DNA of 64,000 nucleotides from Apricaphanius iberus (taxonomy: Eukaryota; Chordata; Actinopteri; Cyprinodontiformes; Aphaniidae): positions 1,263,501 to 1,327,500 of the forward strand of contig JAPXFQ010002758.1 of NCBI GenBank assembly GCA_028564705.1, in the 5' to 3' direction. Made by a program: the position numbers and the translations under genes. The notes beneath the pieces were generated by a model, which saw nothing but the letters and a program-made list of their open reading frames with translations, ran no database searches and had not been told where the DNA came from. Positions 1-12,838 of the stretch are shown here, piece after piece (within the stretch, counting starts at the first letter, position 1; every line of letters begins with the position of its first letter).

Positions 1-860
1 ATTTTTGTTTATCGATTTTTTTTTTACCATTCAAAAATAGAAAGGAGGAATGCCACATGGATTTGATTTAAAAGACATGTCTACTTTTATCCAAATCTGT
101 TCATCCATGTCTAATTTTCCAAACATGATCCTGTGTTTTTCCATCAGATTGAGAAAAAATATTTTGACAAGTTCAGATATGTGGCAATTGTTGAAGCACC
201 TGACTAGTGGGTCTATTAAAACATCATAAACAACAAGACCTTCATTAATTCTCACCTGTCAGTCAGTGTGTGTGGGTTCTAATGTTTGTGTGAGTGTGTG
301 TGTGTGTGTGTGTGTACATGAAGTGTGTAGATCAGAAGAAAGAAACCTAAGAAAAACGGTATTGTTTAGAGCATATTGAAACTTGATTTATAAAGGTCAC
401 CTGCTAAACAAGTTCAAACACAGACTAGATGGATGAACATTCATACTTTTTTTGGTCACATGAAACATAATATTCCACTCTGATATATAATTTGGCAGTG
501 ACAGTAACATTTTCAAATCTAAACAGAAAAGTAGAATAGTACTGAGTGATTTTTCACCATGATATCAATGCTGTTATTTTGTTTTCATCTGTGTCCAAAT
601 AAGAAAAATAGATCTATTTCTGTATTTCTTTAAAAAAATACTAATTATTTTATTTTTATTTGTAGTAATTCAAACACACGTAGCTTAACTAAACCAAATA
701 GCATTAGTCTCTCTGCATTTTATGAGATTTATTTCTGTTTTTATTATTTTGCAGTTCAATGAAACCAAAAAGATGGTCCCATGAAGCAGAAATTAGAAGT
801 AACTCCCTGTTAAGCATCCATGCGAATCAATATTTAACGCTTATCAACTTACTGTTTCAG
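1..860. other. upstream intron or 5' flank
   Basis: This stretch precedes the first candidate exon and is AT-rich. It holds a GT microsatellite near 291-314. No open reading frame here has splice sites and protein character I can support. If exon 861-904 is real, its upstream phase is 0 and this is intron sequence, because the exon starts after an acceptor rather than with a start codon. Confidence 0.5.
291..314. repeat. (GT)n microsatellite
   Basis: A run of alternating GT of roughly 24 bases, preceded by an imperfect TGTGTGAG stretch. It is typical intronic dinucleotide repeat DNA of fish. Confidence 0.9.
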
Positions 861-904
861 CATCTTGGCTCACAGTTCTATTTGGAGCAAGTGGGTCAGC
901 AAAG
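861..904 (+). CDS. tentative exon of the coiled-coil gene (GC donor)
   Basis: The acceptor is a tttcag preceded by a short pyrimidine stretch, and 44 nt are open: 14 codons starting HLGSQFYLEQVGQQ plus two bases. The exon ends AG and is followed by gcaagt, which matches the stronger-than-usual consensus of rare GC-AG introns. It leaves phase 2, exactly the phase needed by exon 10727-10804, and the join gives QQR-LEIEAD, which continues the Gln/Glu-rich character. It is short, has a non-canonical donor and lies 9.8 kb from the next exon, so it could be chance. Confidence 0.42.
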
Positions 905-1984
905 GCAAGTTCACACAGATTCACACAGACAGCTTTAATGTGCTTTGCAATTCCTTCTTAAATTTGTAACAGAAAGACTGAATAAACATTTTAACATGTC
1001 AAAGTAGAAAAAGGTCATTCTAATTGCCACAGGTGAATATTGAATAACAAAAACTCTGGATCAATTAACCTCTCCGGTATGTTCCTTCACTTACATCCCT
1101 ATGAAGACTAGTGGTTTTATTGACATTTAGGCCACTTGACTTCAGAAATAATTAATGTGAGCATTATATATGTATAATATGATATTTACATAACTACAAT
1201 TCATTCATAGTGGACAACTGCAGATCACATTTCTTTTTTTATTGTTAATTTTGAAACCAGGTATGGAGTCTCCACAAAGCATTAACAAATGAAGACATAA
1301 TGTTGTACAAAATGTCCAATGGCAGACAGATCTGTCGGGTACCAAATGACCAACAGTGGTGATGGAACGAAATCAGCAGCACACAAAAAAAAGTAGGAAT
1401 AGGACGTTAAATTCTCCGTATGACTAAATTAATTACAGAAAGAAAGTCAAAAATAACACACCTTTTTTAATTCCCTCATTTTTGGCTCACTGGTATGACT
1501 GACACAGAAACTCCAGCCCATTATGTCTCGGTAATGCACATAAAGTTTGTTTGTCAGGTGCAAAGAAGATGAAGAATAAAGAGTACCACAGTACAGCAGG
1601 GCTTGGTCTTACCTCAGTGTAAAACACGCTGCTATGAGTATGAACACCAGAGCTGATATTGGCCACAGTGTTCCTAGTGCAGGTCCATTAACAAAATAAT
1701 CAATTCTATGTTGGATGTCACTGTTTAAGACATATTCTAATCAATGCTAGCCTATTAAATTATTATAAAGCCCTTAATTAATTAGATGATCTTTAAATTT
1801 GAATGCATCCCAGTGCAAGAAAAAAACCCCACCATACATGGGTAAAACGTAAAACTAAAACACAGGTAGCATAAAAGGTATAAAATATTTTAATCTATTC
1901 TTGAATGTGTTCAAAATTTGGTATATTGTAAATAATTTAGGCTTTTTTAAAGTTTAAATCAAAACTGATGTAATATTACTTCCC

Positions 1985-2215
1985 CCAAAGGAGGTCACAT
2001 TTTCGCCAGGGTTTGTTTGTCTTTGTTTGTTTCTGTCTGTTAGCAACATAACTGAAAAAGTTAAACATGTTTGTGATGAAATGTTCAGGAATTGTCTAAA
2101 GTGTTACTAGGAACAAGCGATTTGCTGTTGGTGGTGATCTGGATCGCCGTCTGGGGGGAGAAGGACCGAGCTGCGTCGGTGGAGGTCTGCGCTCTCCGAG
2201 TGCTTTTCTAGTTAC
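1985..2215 (+). repeat. interspersed repeat, LINE 3'-tail-like
   Basis: The segment runs from a purine-rich AAAGGAGGTCA motif through a TTTG/TCTG-rich stretch (gtttgtttgtctttgtttg) into a GC-rich GGTGGAGGTCTGCGCTCTCC block. I recognise this arrangement as a common vertebrate interspersed repeat related to non-LTR retroelement tails, but I cannot name the family. It has no coding capacity. Confidence 0.4.
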
Positions 2216-4019
2216 ATTTAAATTGGTAGGACTGACATTTGAGGCTTGTCATATTCTCTTGAGTTTTGATTTATCTGGCTTTATTGCGTGAGTAAGGGGA
2301 CTAGGAACAAAGAGGGAGAGGTGTTGAGATGGCTTTCCTCTTAAAAAGGCATGAGGGTTAAAAGAAAGATCAAGGGGTAGAGCCACTCTTTCAAATGCGA
2401 AGAAAAAAACTGATAGTATATGAGCAGACAGCTCCTCTAACTGATGACAGGCTGAAACATATCACGTAACTTGTGAGCATGCTTGTGGGGTTGAGAGAAG
2501 CGTCTGGGAATTTGACACGCTTGGCTTATTTCCCCCCGGCTGGCTGGTCACATGCTTGGATCCAGCATCATCTCTTGGTGTGGGTCTGTATAGGCCTTCA
2601 CCTGATTCTCCAGCTATTTCTGTGAGTGTATGTTTGTGAGCTTGCTTCGTGTACACATGCACCTGCAGTGGGTAGGATGATTATCACTTTGCATAGAATC
2701 AATCAAAATCAGGCTTGACAGGTATTAAAGAGGCTGTCATAAAAATGTGTGAGAGAACACACAAAGAGAAACCCGCATGCGCGTGTACACACACACAGAC
2801 ACACAGACACCATGAGTTCTGGATGGCAACGCTGATAAGACGACTCACAGGTGGGAGAGCAGGAAAGGAGAAGCAACATGATGAATGGAAAACAGAAAGG
2901 CAGCCATTTGTAACAAGGAAGCATTCTGAGGGAAGCTGCACTTGGGCTTTTATTCCAATTTCCAGTTTCCACTAGCAACCCAACAAACAACGATCGAGTC
3001 ACTGCAGTGTTAATTCCCCCTCTGTTTGTGTATGTGTTAGGTAATATGTCATGTCTGCTATTAACCGAGGCGAGCAGCCGTCACAGTCTGCCTGTGAGGT
3101 ATCAGCAGAAATCCAACTTCCAAGTTCATGTTACCACATTGAACAAACACAGAATCTCTCTCTGTGTCTCGCACACAGCCCGACATGTGTGTGTACGGAA
3201 TAAACATTACTGCATGAAAGGAGAACTCTCCTTGGTGGATGACCACTGACCGGCTAAGATGGCTCCAGCTCATAGTTGGGGTCATGACAACCCAATAAAC
3301 TGAAACAACAATGTTTCTGCATCTGAATTTCTGTGTATATGCGATCAAATAAGGATCACACACAGTAGCACACACACGCACACTTAGTAAGAAATCTTAT
3401 TTGGTAATCGGCAATTATTTGATGAAACTGTAGCATAGCAACACACACATACAAATGAAACACAAACAAACATGTTGTGGTTCAGAATTTTAATGGGGAA
3501 TGACAGGCTGGAAGACAAACGCATTCTCTGACCCCTCGGCTAATTCGGTTAGCTGTTATATGATATTACTCCATGCACCTCGTACTTTGTCCTTCTTTGT
3601 GTGTGTTTGAGTGCGTGTGTTCATGTGTGAGTGGTTGTTATTTTGATTATCGTTGTTATGGCATCCCTAACATAGTTACTACATAACCCAAAAACAAAAC
3701 ATACACAGGCAGGTGTCACTGTGCATAACCTCACACACTAAACGAGACATTAACTTTCAAGCATTGTAAGATCTAACAGCGTTACATTAATTTTAGAAAA
3801 GTATACTTCTGTACTTATTCATACCTCTGTCTCTGTTTTACATTTTGTGTATTTCCTGTTGTTATATTGAAGCATACTTCCAAGATGTTTAGCAAATACA
3901 ATCCTTAAACCTCATTTGTGTAGACATTTTCATTTCAGGAGCTTTAATTTTACTTTTGATGAAAGAAAAGAATAGTCCAAGGACAAACATCAAACAGATG
4001 TATTCGGAACTTTAACTCG

Positions 4020-4470
4020 TTGCACAATTGGACTCTTGACTTCGCTGCACTCTAAAGACCTGAGACTTTACTCAAATTAATGCTTGTTGATTCAAACTTC
4101 ATATCTTAAAACTCAATTCTTGACGTTGACCATAAAACCAAAGACTTGAGGATTGACTTGGACTCAGCCTGAAGACCCATTGCACATGTTGGCAGAAAAT
4201 GTTAACACAAGCAGTCAAAATGTCACAGATACAGACTCAAATCTGACACTTTTACTCGAGCTCTAAAGACGTAAGACTTGACTTGAAGTCATACTTAGGA
4301 TTTGACCCAGATTGGTGAAGATTTAGGACTAGACTCAAACTCTGTCGCTCTAGTTTTTAGACTTGACTTGGATTTTTGTTCAGAAGACAAAGAGACATCA
4401 CACTTGACTAGAACATATCTGATTAGGTGATGTCCATTTCATTTGAAACTTTAATCGAGACTTGGAGGAC
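4020..4470. repeat. degenerate GACTTGACT-type tandem repeat
   Basis: Motifs such as gactcttgactt, gacttgaggattgacttgg, agacttgacttgaag and gacttgacttggat recur at irregular spacing. This fits an old, diverged minisatellite built on a unit of about 10-16 bases (GACTTGACTY...). No ORF crosses it. Confidence 0.55.
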
Positions 4471-6014
4471 AATGAAAAAGTAAAACAATACTTTTGAGCA
4501 TCTCTCATCCATATAATGTGTAGCCACATTATTACTGCCTTTGGACACATGCCTACGTTTTTTGTTTATTTTTCACGAAACATTCTAATAATTTCAGCAA
4601 AAATCTGTTTCCTGAACAGATGTGGGAGCCTGATGTAACAAACCCTGAAACATTAAACGTCAAATAAAAACAGAAATTTGTTAACAAGGGATGCAGAGCA
4701 CACAGTAACTGCTTAGAAAAAAAGGAGCTAAAAAAGAAAGACGGATTGATCACATCATGAGGTTTTTATTGAGGTTAATATAAAAGAACATGACAACATG
4801 GAACATTTTGTGCGCCCTCGTTGGAAATAAACTTGCTGGAGGATGTCCGGTTTGACTTTGCGATGGTGACCTTTGAAAATATGTGAAAGAAGAAAAAAAA
4901 AACAGGTCTCTGCTGACACACACACCTGGAAAAAGAGAAAACATTTGATTTGGTAGGTCGTGATAACACTGAGGCTGAGATTAGCATTTTTGATGTGAGC
5001 TCCTGTCTGTTTGCTTGTGTGTGAGTGTTTATGATGTGTCCTGATGGGGCAGTCGACTTGGGCTTCTGGTAGGGGGTACTCCAATCTGACATGCACTCGC
5101 TGGATATGCCCTACCTAGTTTTTCCACTGACAGCCACTGCCTGGGGAATAGGAGCTGGAGCTCATGCACGCAAAGCACACACAGATCTGTAAAACACACA
5201 GACACATGAAATTCCCCTGCACACACGCGAGGGGGGATGTGTGCATTTTCCATGCAAGCACTCCCCTCTGGAGGCAGTGTTCTTTCTGATTCTGCTTTGA
5301 GCCTGGCTGGTACAGAAGGGTGAACAGTGGGAGTCTGGTCTGCTGTCACTAGGAAGGCAAAGGCATGCTCTCCCATAAAAAACATTTATTTGATCAATTT
5401 ATTGAAAATATTAAAAATAATTACACCAAGAAAGAAAAGAGAGATAAGTCATAAGAAAAATACAGAATACATGCATTTATAAAAATAATAGAAATGTGTG
5501 GTCTTACGCACTTTTTTGAATGCCTTAACCAAAGACAGTTGAATGAATAGTAGAATTAGATGTATTTATTAGACTCCTGTTTGAAAAAACATTGGTGCCA
5601 AAGCGGAATGTGTATTAGAGACACTTTGGTCATTCATAAGTGGGGTTTTTTGCGTTGTGTTAATGTTACTATCAATGCTGCCACGGTGCATTTAAAGGAC
5701 ACAGTGACCCTAGTATTAACTTGATAAGTATTTGCACCTTTCCAGATCTTTTAAATGTTGTCAGTGGTCTTTAAGTTATTGTTATGCCGTTTTAAGCAAA
5801 ATTCACAAAACCCATACTGTTTTTTTTTACGTGGAAAGAACAGAGCAGCAGTAGATCATTAGATTCACCTCTGTGTTGTAGGCGGAGCCGTTTGCTTGGA
5901 GGACCCCCATGTGTCCAAATAGTTAATTTGCTTAAGATATTTCCTCTAGTATCAGAGAAATGCCACAAAAACAGGTTGACAACAGGAAAAATCAGAATTT
6001 CATCCGAGTGGGTC

Positions 6015-6388
6015 TTTAAAGTGACAGTGTGTAGTTTTTGCAGTACAACTTTGAAAATAGCCATTAAAATATTGTGTAATAATAATTACGTAAAGCACAT
6101 TAATTGCAAAATATTGGCGATATTGTAAAATATGACTTTAAAAATCAGTTTTAAAATACATAGGCACGGGTCCTCTTTTCAGGGGAAAGCTATATTAGAT
6201 AACGTCTTTACTTCTACAAGAGCCCGGACGGACAAAGCGCACGGAACAAGAATTGAGCATTTGAAAAGAGCACTAGTTGGACCTCCGTTGTTGAGTTTCT
6301 TACTCAAAGACACAGATACCGCATGCTCATGATAATTTAGGTATGCACTGCCCCCTACTGGCCGAAAATTACACACTGTGCCTTTAAA
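6015..6388. mobile_element. TIR element (MITE family A, copy 1)
   Basis: The left end reads tttaaagtgacagtgtgtag and the right end, reverse-complemented, reads tttaaaggcacagtgtgtaa, giving near-perfect terminal inverted repeats of about 24 bp over a 374-bp element. A second copy lies at 12839-13296 and shares the interior (for example ttgaaaatagccattaaaat and agcccggacggacaaagcg). It has no transposase, so it is non-autonomous. The superfamily is not determined because no clear target duplication is visible. Confidence 0.75.
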
Positions 6389-7144
6389 CCTTTCAGATCA
6401 AACAAATTTTTATATCAGTCAAAGATATAAGTAAATGCAAAACTGTAGTTTATACATGATTTCATTTATTAAAAAGTGATATGTAGACAAGCGCATTTGC
6501 AGAGCATTGTATATTAAATTCTGGCACATATATGCCACATATCATCTCAGTAGAACTCAGATGAAAGCTCTAAGGCTCTGTAGATCCAAATCTCCAGGCT
6601 TCATATTGTCAAAAATGCTGGTTTAGTTTCACGGAATTGGAACATGTAGTTTCATGACTTAACGCATGTGGTCATTGATAGCAACTACTGAAAGTGACTG
6701 CTTCATTAGTAAAGGGACCTTTAAGCTGTAATTCTCTATGGCTTTCTGCTCTCTCTGTCGCTGCAGTGTATTCCCCTCCTTCCCCCCTCCAAGTGCACAT
6801 GTATCTGCGTTAACTTTCTGCTTGTCCTTGACCGAACGTCAGTGGAACTGATGTTGTTATTTTAGCCTGTTGAGCATGACAAGACCATCTGTTTTGCTCT
6901 CCAGATCACCTGCACTGTATCTGGCAGTTTGCATCAATAGGTTAAAAATAAGCCTTTTACTACTGAAAATGGCTCTATAGCTTAGAACTGCTATACATAT
7001 CAATTTGTGTAGCAGTCACAATGCACCTTTGAAGGCATAGTTCACCTTCTCGGGTAATATTTAAATATCTGCGCTCCATATAATCAGAGGTTCATTCATT
7101 TTAGGGAATACAGATACAGAGTTCATTATATAGGGGAAGTTTGT

Positions 7145-7310
7145 GGTGTTTTGGCAGAGCAGGCGACCTGTATTTTGAGGCTATTAGGCCTAAATGCAGC
7201 TGTTCGATCCCTAAATCTGGGACCTTTGCAAGTTTTTTTATCTTTTTTTCTCTCTCCCTACCCATTTCTGATCTGGCAGGCTAATAATAAAGGCCACCAG
7301 TGCCAGAAAA
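7145..7310 (+). mobile_element. decayed tRNA-derived SINE-like copy
   Basis: A TGGCAGAGCAGG segment resembling an A box is followed about 45 bases later by TGTTCGATCCC, which resembles a B box. A pyrimidine-rich ctctctccctacccatttc stretch and an AATAAAGGCCACcagtgcc tail come next. The tail resembles those at 9339-9507 and 62559-62736, which suggests a more diverged member of the same group. Confidence 0.4.
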
Positions 7311-9338
7311 AAACTTATTTGTTTTAAATATCTTCCATTATTAGGTCACTTTTTACATTATCTTGGACATATGAGTTTATGTAAGGTCTATTATCTATTG
7401 GAAGATGCCTCCTTTCTATCAGAAATTAACTTAAAGTAATTTCTCCTAAATTTGACAGTTAAATTAATATTTTTGTTTTTGTTAGATTTTTTTTAAATAA
7501 TGTTTTTATTTGACCACAACAGGTTTTTCTTTCCAACTGTGAGATTTTTCTGCCTCTTAAACAAAATAGGAAATAAGACATTGGCTCATTCGGTGTTTGT
7601 GTAATCAGTAGGCTTAGTTCAGCTCTTGGATGCTTATAAAATGAGGTAAGGATTTTCTTAGGCCCAATTTAACTCTGAGTAACACTAATACTTTTGTCAG
7701 AAATAATTTTAGACACGTGCATCTCACCCAACAGCCCCCACACTCCTTATCATTGTAATAAGTCAAATAAGGTTTCTCATGTGGCTTTCCAGTAGATTCA
7801 GGTTGCATACTTCTTGATAAGACTCCAGTTCGATGATGAGAATGATGTTTGGAATAAGCAGAAAATCTCCTGCCAAGATTTACACGTGTCTTTCCAATTG
7901 CATTTCCCGACTGAACTTCATGATTATAATCGGTCTGCTGTTAGCCTCTATTTGTCTGAACTGGTTTGCATAGCCTGTGCCGCTTTTTATGTTTACTCTT
8001 TTCTTCTTCTGACTGTCAAGACTTATTTTGTGGCGTCCTATGAAGGAACAGAATGTGCCGTTGCAGGTCCAGGTCACACAGTCTCACTTTTTCTTGTGAA
8101 ACCTTTTTGCAGCACCCACAAGATTTGATAAGTCTCTAAAAGTGGATATTAAAGCTAATGAATCATCATGTTTTTCAGCTGGAATATGTAACACTTGAAA
8201 GTATGAAATATAAGCATTTTTTTCTTTTTAAAGTGGATAAGTAATTTTAAAAACCCTTCTGAATCAACCTACTGGATATTTCCTTTGTAAGTACTGTACA
8301 AACTGGACTGAAATTTTGACTTGAGAAAAAAATATACATTTCAAATGAATGTATGACAACCGGAAATGGATATAGTGAGTACTTCCTATATTACGTTCAT
8401 TTGTGAAGCAACCTTTGGTGCACTAAGAATTAGTAGCAAGAATCAATTTCTCTTCACCTATCTATAATAGTTACACTGGCAAACACACAGAAAAACAACA
8501 TTTTGCTCCCGGACTATAAAGCAGTCGGAACATTTTGATTTAGGTAAAGGAACTACTCAAAAGCTGAAGGATGAATACTCAACACAATTTATTCTACAGC
8601 TACGGATATTCACAGGAGAAGAGTCAACAGCCAGATTATCAAAGCGACTGCCAGTGTTGTTTAAGAGCATAAAGTTTTATCAGGTTAGAAAATGTTTGAT
8701 ACAACCCATAATAATCTGTAGCAGCATTTTTTCCACCTCTAAACCAAATTGAAATTTTGTTTGTCTGCAGATGCCATCAGAGTTAGCAAGAGTAACCAAA
8801 GGTTTAACATAACTTTGAAGTTACTTTTAAAGGCCTTAGATCTGTTGGGAGTAAACTATCTAGATAGACGGAAAAATTGGGTCATGGGAATGATGTTTTG
8901 TAAGCAAGATTCTGGTGACAAAGCTTTTGGAGGAAACATGAGGGCTGATGGCCTTGGACATCAGCAACATTATTTTGATTTTAGCATTGTCCCAAATGGT
9001 CATTCCTGGCTGTGGTGAATTTAATGCTGAGTAAGGTAACCACAGAGGCTATTTAAATCACTGGGTAGGGTGCCAGTTTCTGAGCTCTCCAAGCTACTGT
9101 CAAAGAACAACTGTCCTGATTTCCTCTTCCTTACTAAAAATAAAAACCCACTGAATAAATCTTTAATTTATGAATGCAAAATCTGTCTGGAGACTTTGCT
9201 ATCATTACTTTGGTCTTGGCTGGATGTTGCATTGGTAATTGATGGTGGTGTTTAAAATATAAAATAATTTTTCTTTACCAGCTCTCAGCTGCGTACCTTT
9301 CAAGGGGTTTAGCTTGGCGGGTTTGTTTGTTTTTTCAA

Positions 9339-9507
9339 GATTTTGTGGCTTTATTAAAGTGGATAGTACAGAAATGGGGAGAGAGGTAGGGGAGCGACAT
9401 TCAGCAAATGTCCTGGGCTGGGAGTTTAACTCAGCACAACCGCTTTGAGGGGTAAGGCCTCTGAGCATGGGGCATCCATCATAACCACTGCACCACGTGA
9501 CGCCCCA
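9339..9507 (-). mobile_element. tRNA-derived SINE, family 1
   Basis: Read on the minus strand it begins GGGGCGTCACGTGGTGCAGTGG (A-box-like), passes CCCCATGCTCAGAGGCCTTA and a degraded B-box region, then a CTCCCCTACCTCTC pyrimidine block, and ends in TTTAATAAAGCCACAAAA. The copy at 62559-62736 has the same order of blocks, including CCCCATGTTCAGAGGCCTTA and GGTTCGACTCC. Two copies at unrelated places support a dispersed SINE. Confidence 0.6.
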
Positions 9508-9517
9508 TAGCTAAATG

Positions 9518-10243
9518 TTTTAAAGGAGAAGTTGTTGGGGTTTTTTCAACCTGGACCTTATTTTTAGCAAATATTACATTAATTTACTCACCCAGAAAAG
9601 TTTCTAGCCATTTGGAGTCCTTTGGGAAAAGTTTATATGCAGTCACGATCAGCGTATCCATATAATGGGAGTTAAGGGGCAGGAGATTTGCCGTCTGTAA
9701 TAAGGTGTTCTCTGCCTTATTATATTATTACAGCTGTAGTCTGCATAGATTGCAGAAAGGGAGCCTGTGGAAGCTGAACTTAATCAATTGGTCCTTCAGC
9801 TAGTGTAACTTGGAAACACGCAAACGCAAACCATGTTGACGTCTGCTGTAGCAAGTTCTGTCTAGCCGGCCACAGTAGAGCACAGAGTGAAAGTCCCGCT
9901 CAGACTACAGCTGGAATGGATCACAGCAGTTACGTAAATGTAATCGGGCGATAGTCTATTAGTATTATTGCCACTAAATCACTCCAGAATTTAAAACAGA
10001 AGCACTTGTGAACTCTGAGGAAAGTAGTGCTAATGATTAACAACAAAACATGGTTAAATTAATGAGTTTTGGGGCTGATAATGCCTTATTAGAGGCTTCA
10101 AACGCCTGCCCCAAAAGTCTCTCATTACATGGATACATGCTGATCGCAACTGGATATAAACTTCTCCCTAAGGACTCTTCAGGGTGAGAAAATGAACTAA
10201 AAATTATTTCCAGTTTGAAAAAAGAATCTTATTTCCCCTTTAA
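9518..10243. mobile_element. TIR element (MITE family B, copy 1)
   Basis: The ends are tttaaaggagaagttg on the left and tttcccctttaa on the right, forming short inverted repeats. The interior shares several blocks with 15239-15761: tgtggaagctgaactta, ggaaacacgcaaacgc, aacaaaacat, gataatgccttatt and ctgatcgcaa. One central block is in the opposite orientation in the other copy. There is no coding capacity. Confidence 0.65.
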
Positions 10244-10726
10244 GTTGCCAGGCCCATAATATTTTAGTCCCATATTTCTGGTGATTATTGTTGGTCATAA
10301 AACCACTTAATAGGATGGATCACTACTAACAGTTATATTAGTTTGGTGCAGTACACCAGATATGTTAGTTTCCCAATTCTGCCAGAGTGAGTATAGAAGC
10401 AGATTTTGCTATAGACCATCATGCATTAACTCTCCTCTGCAAAGCTAGTTCTGTTTATTGTGTCTGTGACGCAATATAAAGTGGGAAAGGAAGCCAGTTT
10501 CTTTCTATCAGTCACTTATGAGGAACATTTTAATGTTTAATCTTTCTCCATTTTACCAATATCAATCTTCCATCTGGACCATAAAGACAAATTGCCAATA
10601 AGCTAATTTTCCCCTTTGTGAGAGTTAAGTGGTGTTACATTCAGCTGTGGCTCTTTAATGAGAATACATTGCTGCTGACGCTTCACATTCACTCCCTCGG
10701 TTTTCTCTTGTTTTGCTTCTTGACAG

Positions 10727-10804
10727 GCTGGAAATTGAAGCTGACATGAAGGATGAGGCAGAAGAGAAACTTGGAAAAGCGAAGCAGCATGTTGAAGCAC
10801 TCAG
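10727..10804 (+). CDS. coiled-coil gene, exon (LEIEADMKDEAEE)
   Basis: The acceptor is ttgcttcttgacag and the donor is ctcag|gtaaag. The 78-nt exon runs phase 2 to phase 2 and encodes LEIEADMKDEAEEKLGKAKQ followed by HVEAL, an acidic/basic helix typical of a coiled coil. The Arg codon at each junction is split AG|N. No stop occurs in the exon, and an in-frame stop would follow soon after the donor, so the boundary is meaningful. It begins the part of the gene I am confident of. The protein's role is unknown from sequence alone. Confidence 0.8.
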
Positions 10805-11912
10805 GTAAAGATGGTACATCCAAAAAAAAGGAAAAAAAATAGTACAATCTGATGACTGGAGATTGAGAGCATTGCGATCTATCGTAGATTTTGTTAATAA
10901 AGAAAAAAAGATGGAAATGTGAACCACTTTTCAAACCGAGAGAAAGAAAGGGTAACCACTTCTTGACTATTGGCACATTCCCCTGATACTGTACACGGCA
11001 GGGAGAGGAGGTCTGGTCAGAGTAAACTGAGAGAAATTATAGTAGGAAACAATAAGAGAGAGAGTAAAAAAAAACAGAGGATGTTAATTCATCTGACCTG
11101 TGGGTTAATTCCTGGAAATGGGTGAGAGAGCCGGAAAAAGACATGAGCCGCAAACGACAGGACAGTGGCAGAGGTGAAGAGAGTGGGAGAGAATAGATGG
11201 GATGTCAGGGAAATAGTGTTTTTTAATCACCCTGCTGACATTGAAAAATTCTAAGTGAGTAAACCATCAGGGGTCAAATACATGCAGTCTCTCTGTGTCT
11301 GCTTTTCATTCTTAACCTTATCTCAAATGACATTTCTGGCTCATATCTGTTCCTCCATTTGGTGCTGTCAGCCCTATGATTTATGTCATCTGACATTATA
11401 AACCGGACTCTCGTGACAACCAGTGGCCATGCTCCACATCCACTCTGCACGCACCCACACACAGGCCCCAGAAACCAGTTCACTCACTGCCTTATCACTG
11501 TCTTCTGTACAAAATTTAGTGGATCACTTTGAGCTTCAAAGCCTAAATAAGAAAAATAACAACCCTGCATCTCCTTGAGTCACAATCACAGTAGTTGTGA
11601 AGGAATACCCTTTTAACAGAGAAAGAGTTCAGCATGTTCTCACCCTAATGTTCCCCTAGAAGTGTTTTTGGAGTAACAAAATGTTCCTTTTCAACATTCT
11701 AGTTTCACACGCTTTGCATTAGTTTGTGGCTTGATGACAGGCACGCTCTGATTTGTTTGTACAACTGTGAAATTGTCATAAAAAATATAACTTCTTTTAA
11801 AGTTAACATTATTATAGTTATTGTATTTTAACTTGGCTTTTTAATCTTATAAGATTTTGTTTCATGATTCAAGGGACCGTATTAGCCGTATTCACCAGTA
11901 GAATATTTTACA

Positions 11913-12763
11913 TGTCAAATAATCACGTTAATTACGATTAATTAATTATAGCCATTTTTAGTGCGCTATTTGTTTTAATCGCGTTAATCTAGTTTTTATT
12001 CTTTAATTTAATTTATTTTTTGGATGCAAGTTGCCTTTAAAGGAAATCCGTTTTAATGCTTTGTGCTTCTTGTGCTTGAGTTGTTAAGGGTTAACCACAC
12101 CCTGAAGTAGAGATTGAAGGCTGTAAACTCATCATAAACTGACTGTTTTCTATTGTACTGGGAAGGGCGAGGTGAGAGGGAGCGGTTTGTTGCAAGAAAC
12201 TTTGCCAACTTAGCTATATTAATCAAATTTTTAGACCCCTCTAGCGATTCTCCTTCAAAAATAAAAGGGAATAGCGACAAATCTAGCAACTTGTTATGAG
12301 GTTATTGGAGACTTTTGGGTGAAGCGTGAAACTTTGTTCCTAACTCGTGCTCTCCTGTCTCAGACCGCTCACATACACACAAGGCAGCCAGTCTGCACCG
12401 CAACCTGGTCCAGCCATATGGCAAGCCATTGTTACAAAAAAATACGGTGTAAGTTACATGTTGTTTTAGCCCGTAATACACAAAAAAATAGCCCCAAAAA
12501 ACAACAGAATGTAAATGCTGGGACTGCTTCTCTTCAAGTCTGTTAAATAGAATAAATGATTTCACAAACCACTTTTTAAGTTATAAATATATCAAACCTT
12601 TGTTTGACCATACTAGTGAAATGAATTTTAATGAAAATACCTCAAGATGAGGGTTATGTCTCAGCAATTATTAGGTGAAATTAAAATGAGATTAATTAGA
12701 TTAATTAATTACACATCATAATTAAATAATCTCAAATTGATTGTTTTCTCATGACAGCACTAA
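11913..12763. mobile_element. non-autonomous hAT-like element
   Basis: The left part reads atgtcaaataatcacgttaattacg and the right part reads aattgattgttttctcatgacagcact. The two are roughly inverted, and both carry the TTAATCG/CGTTAAT motif characteristic of a fish hAT family whose ends contain TGACAGCACT. The boundaries are approximate. The short ORFs inside are not transposase-like. Confidence 0.45.
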
Positions 12764-12838
12764 TAAAAATGAGATATTCTTGTGACAAAGACAATTTCAG
12801 AACTTTTTCTACGTTTTGATTTGACCTGTACATGTGAC

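Larger units (their letters stand above)
905..10726 (+). other. large intron (or upstream region) with interspersed repeats
   Basis: This 9.8 kb stretch has no supported exon. It holds a LINE-tail-like repeat (about 1985-2215), degenerate CTTGACT-type repeats (about 4020-4470), a MITE (6015-6388), two SINE-like copies (7145-7310 and 9339-9507) and a second MITE type (9518-10243). The rest is AT-rich and undistinguished. Small ORFs here have CA-repeat or low-complexity translations and look spurious. Confidence 0.6.

Noticed and set aside
2709..3002. Overlapping ORFs of 80-97 codons on both strands near a CA repeat
   Set aside because: Their translations are dominated by Cys-Val or His-Thr runs from the microsatellite, with no splice context or domain.
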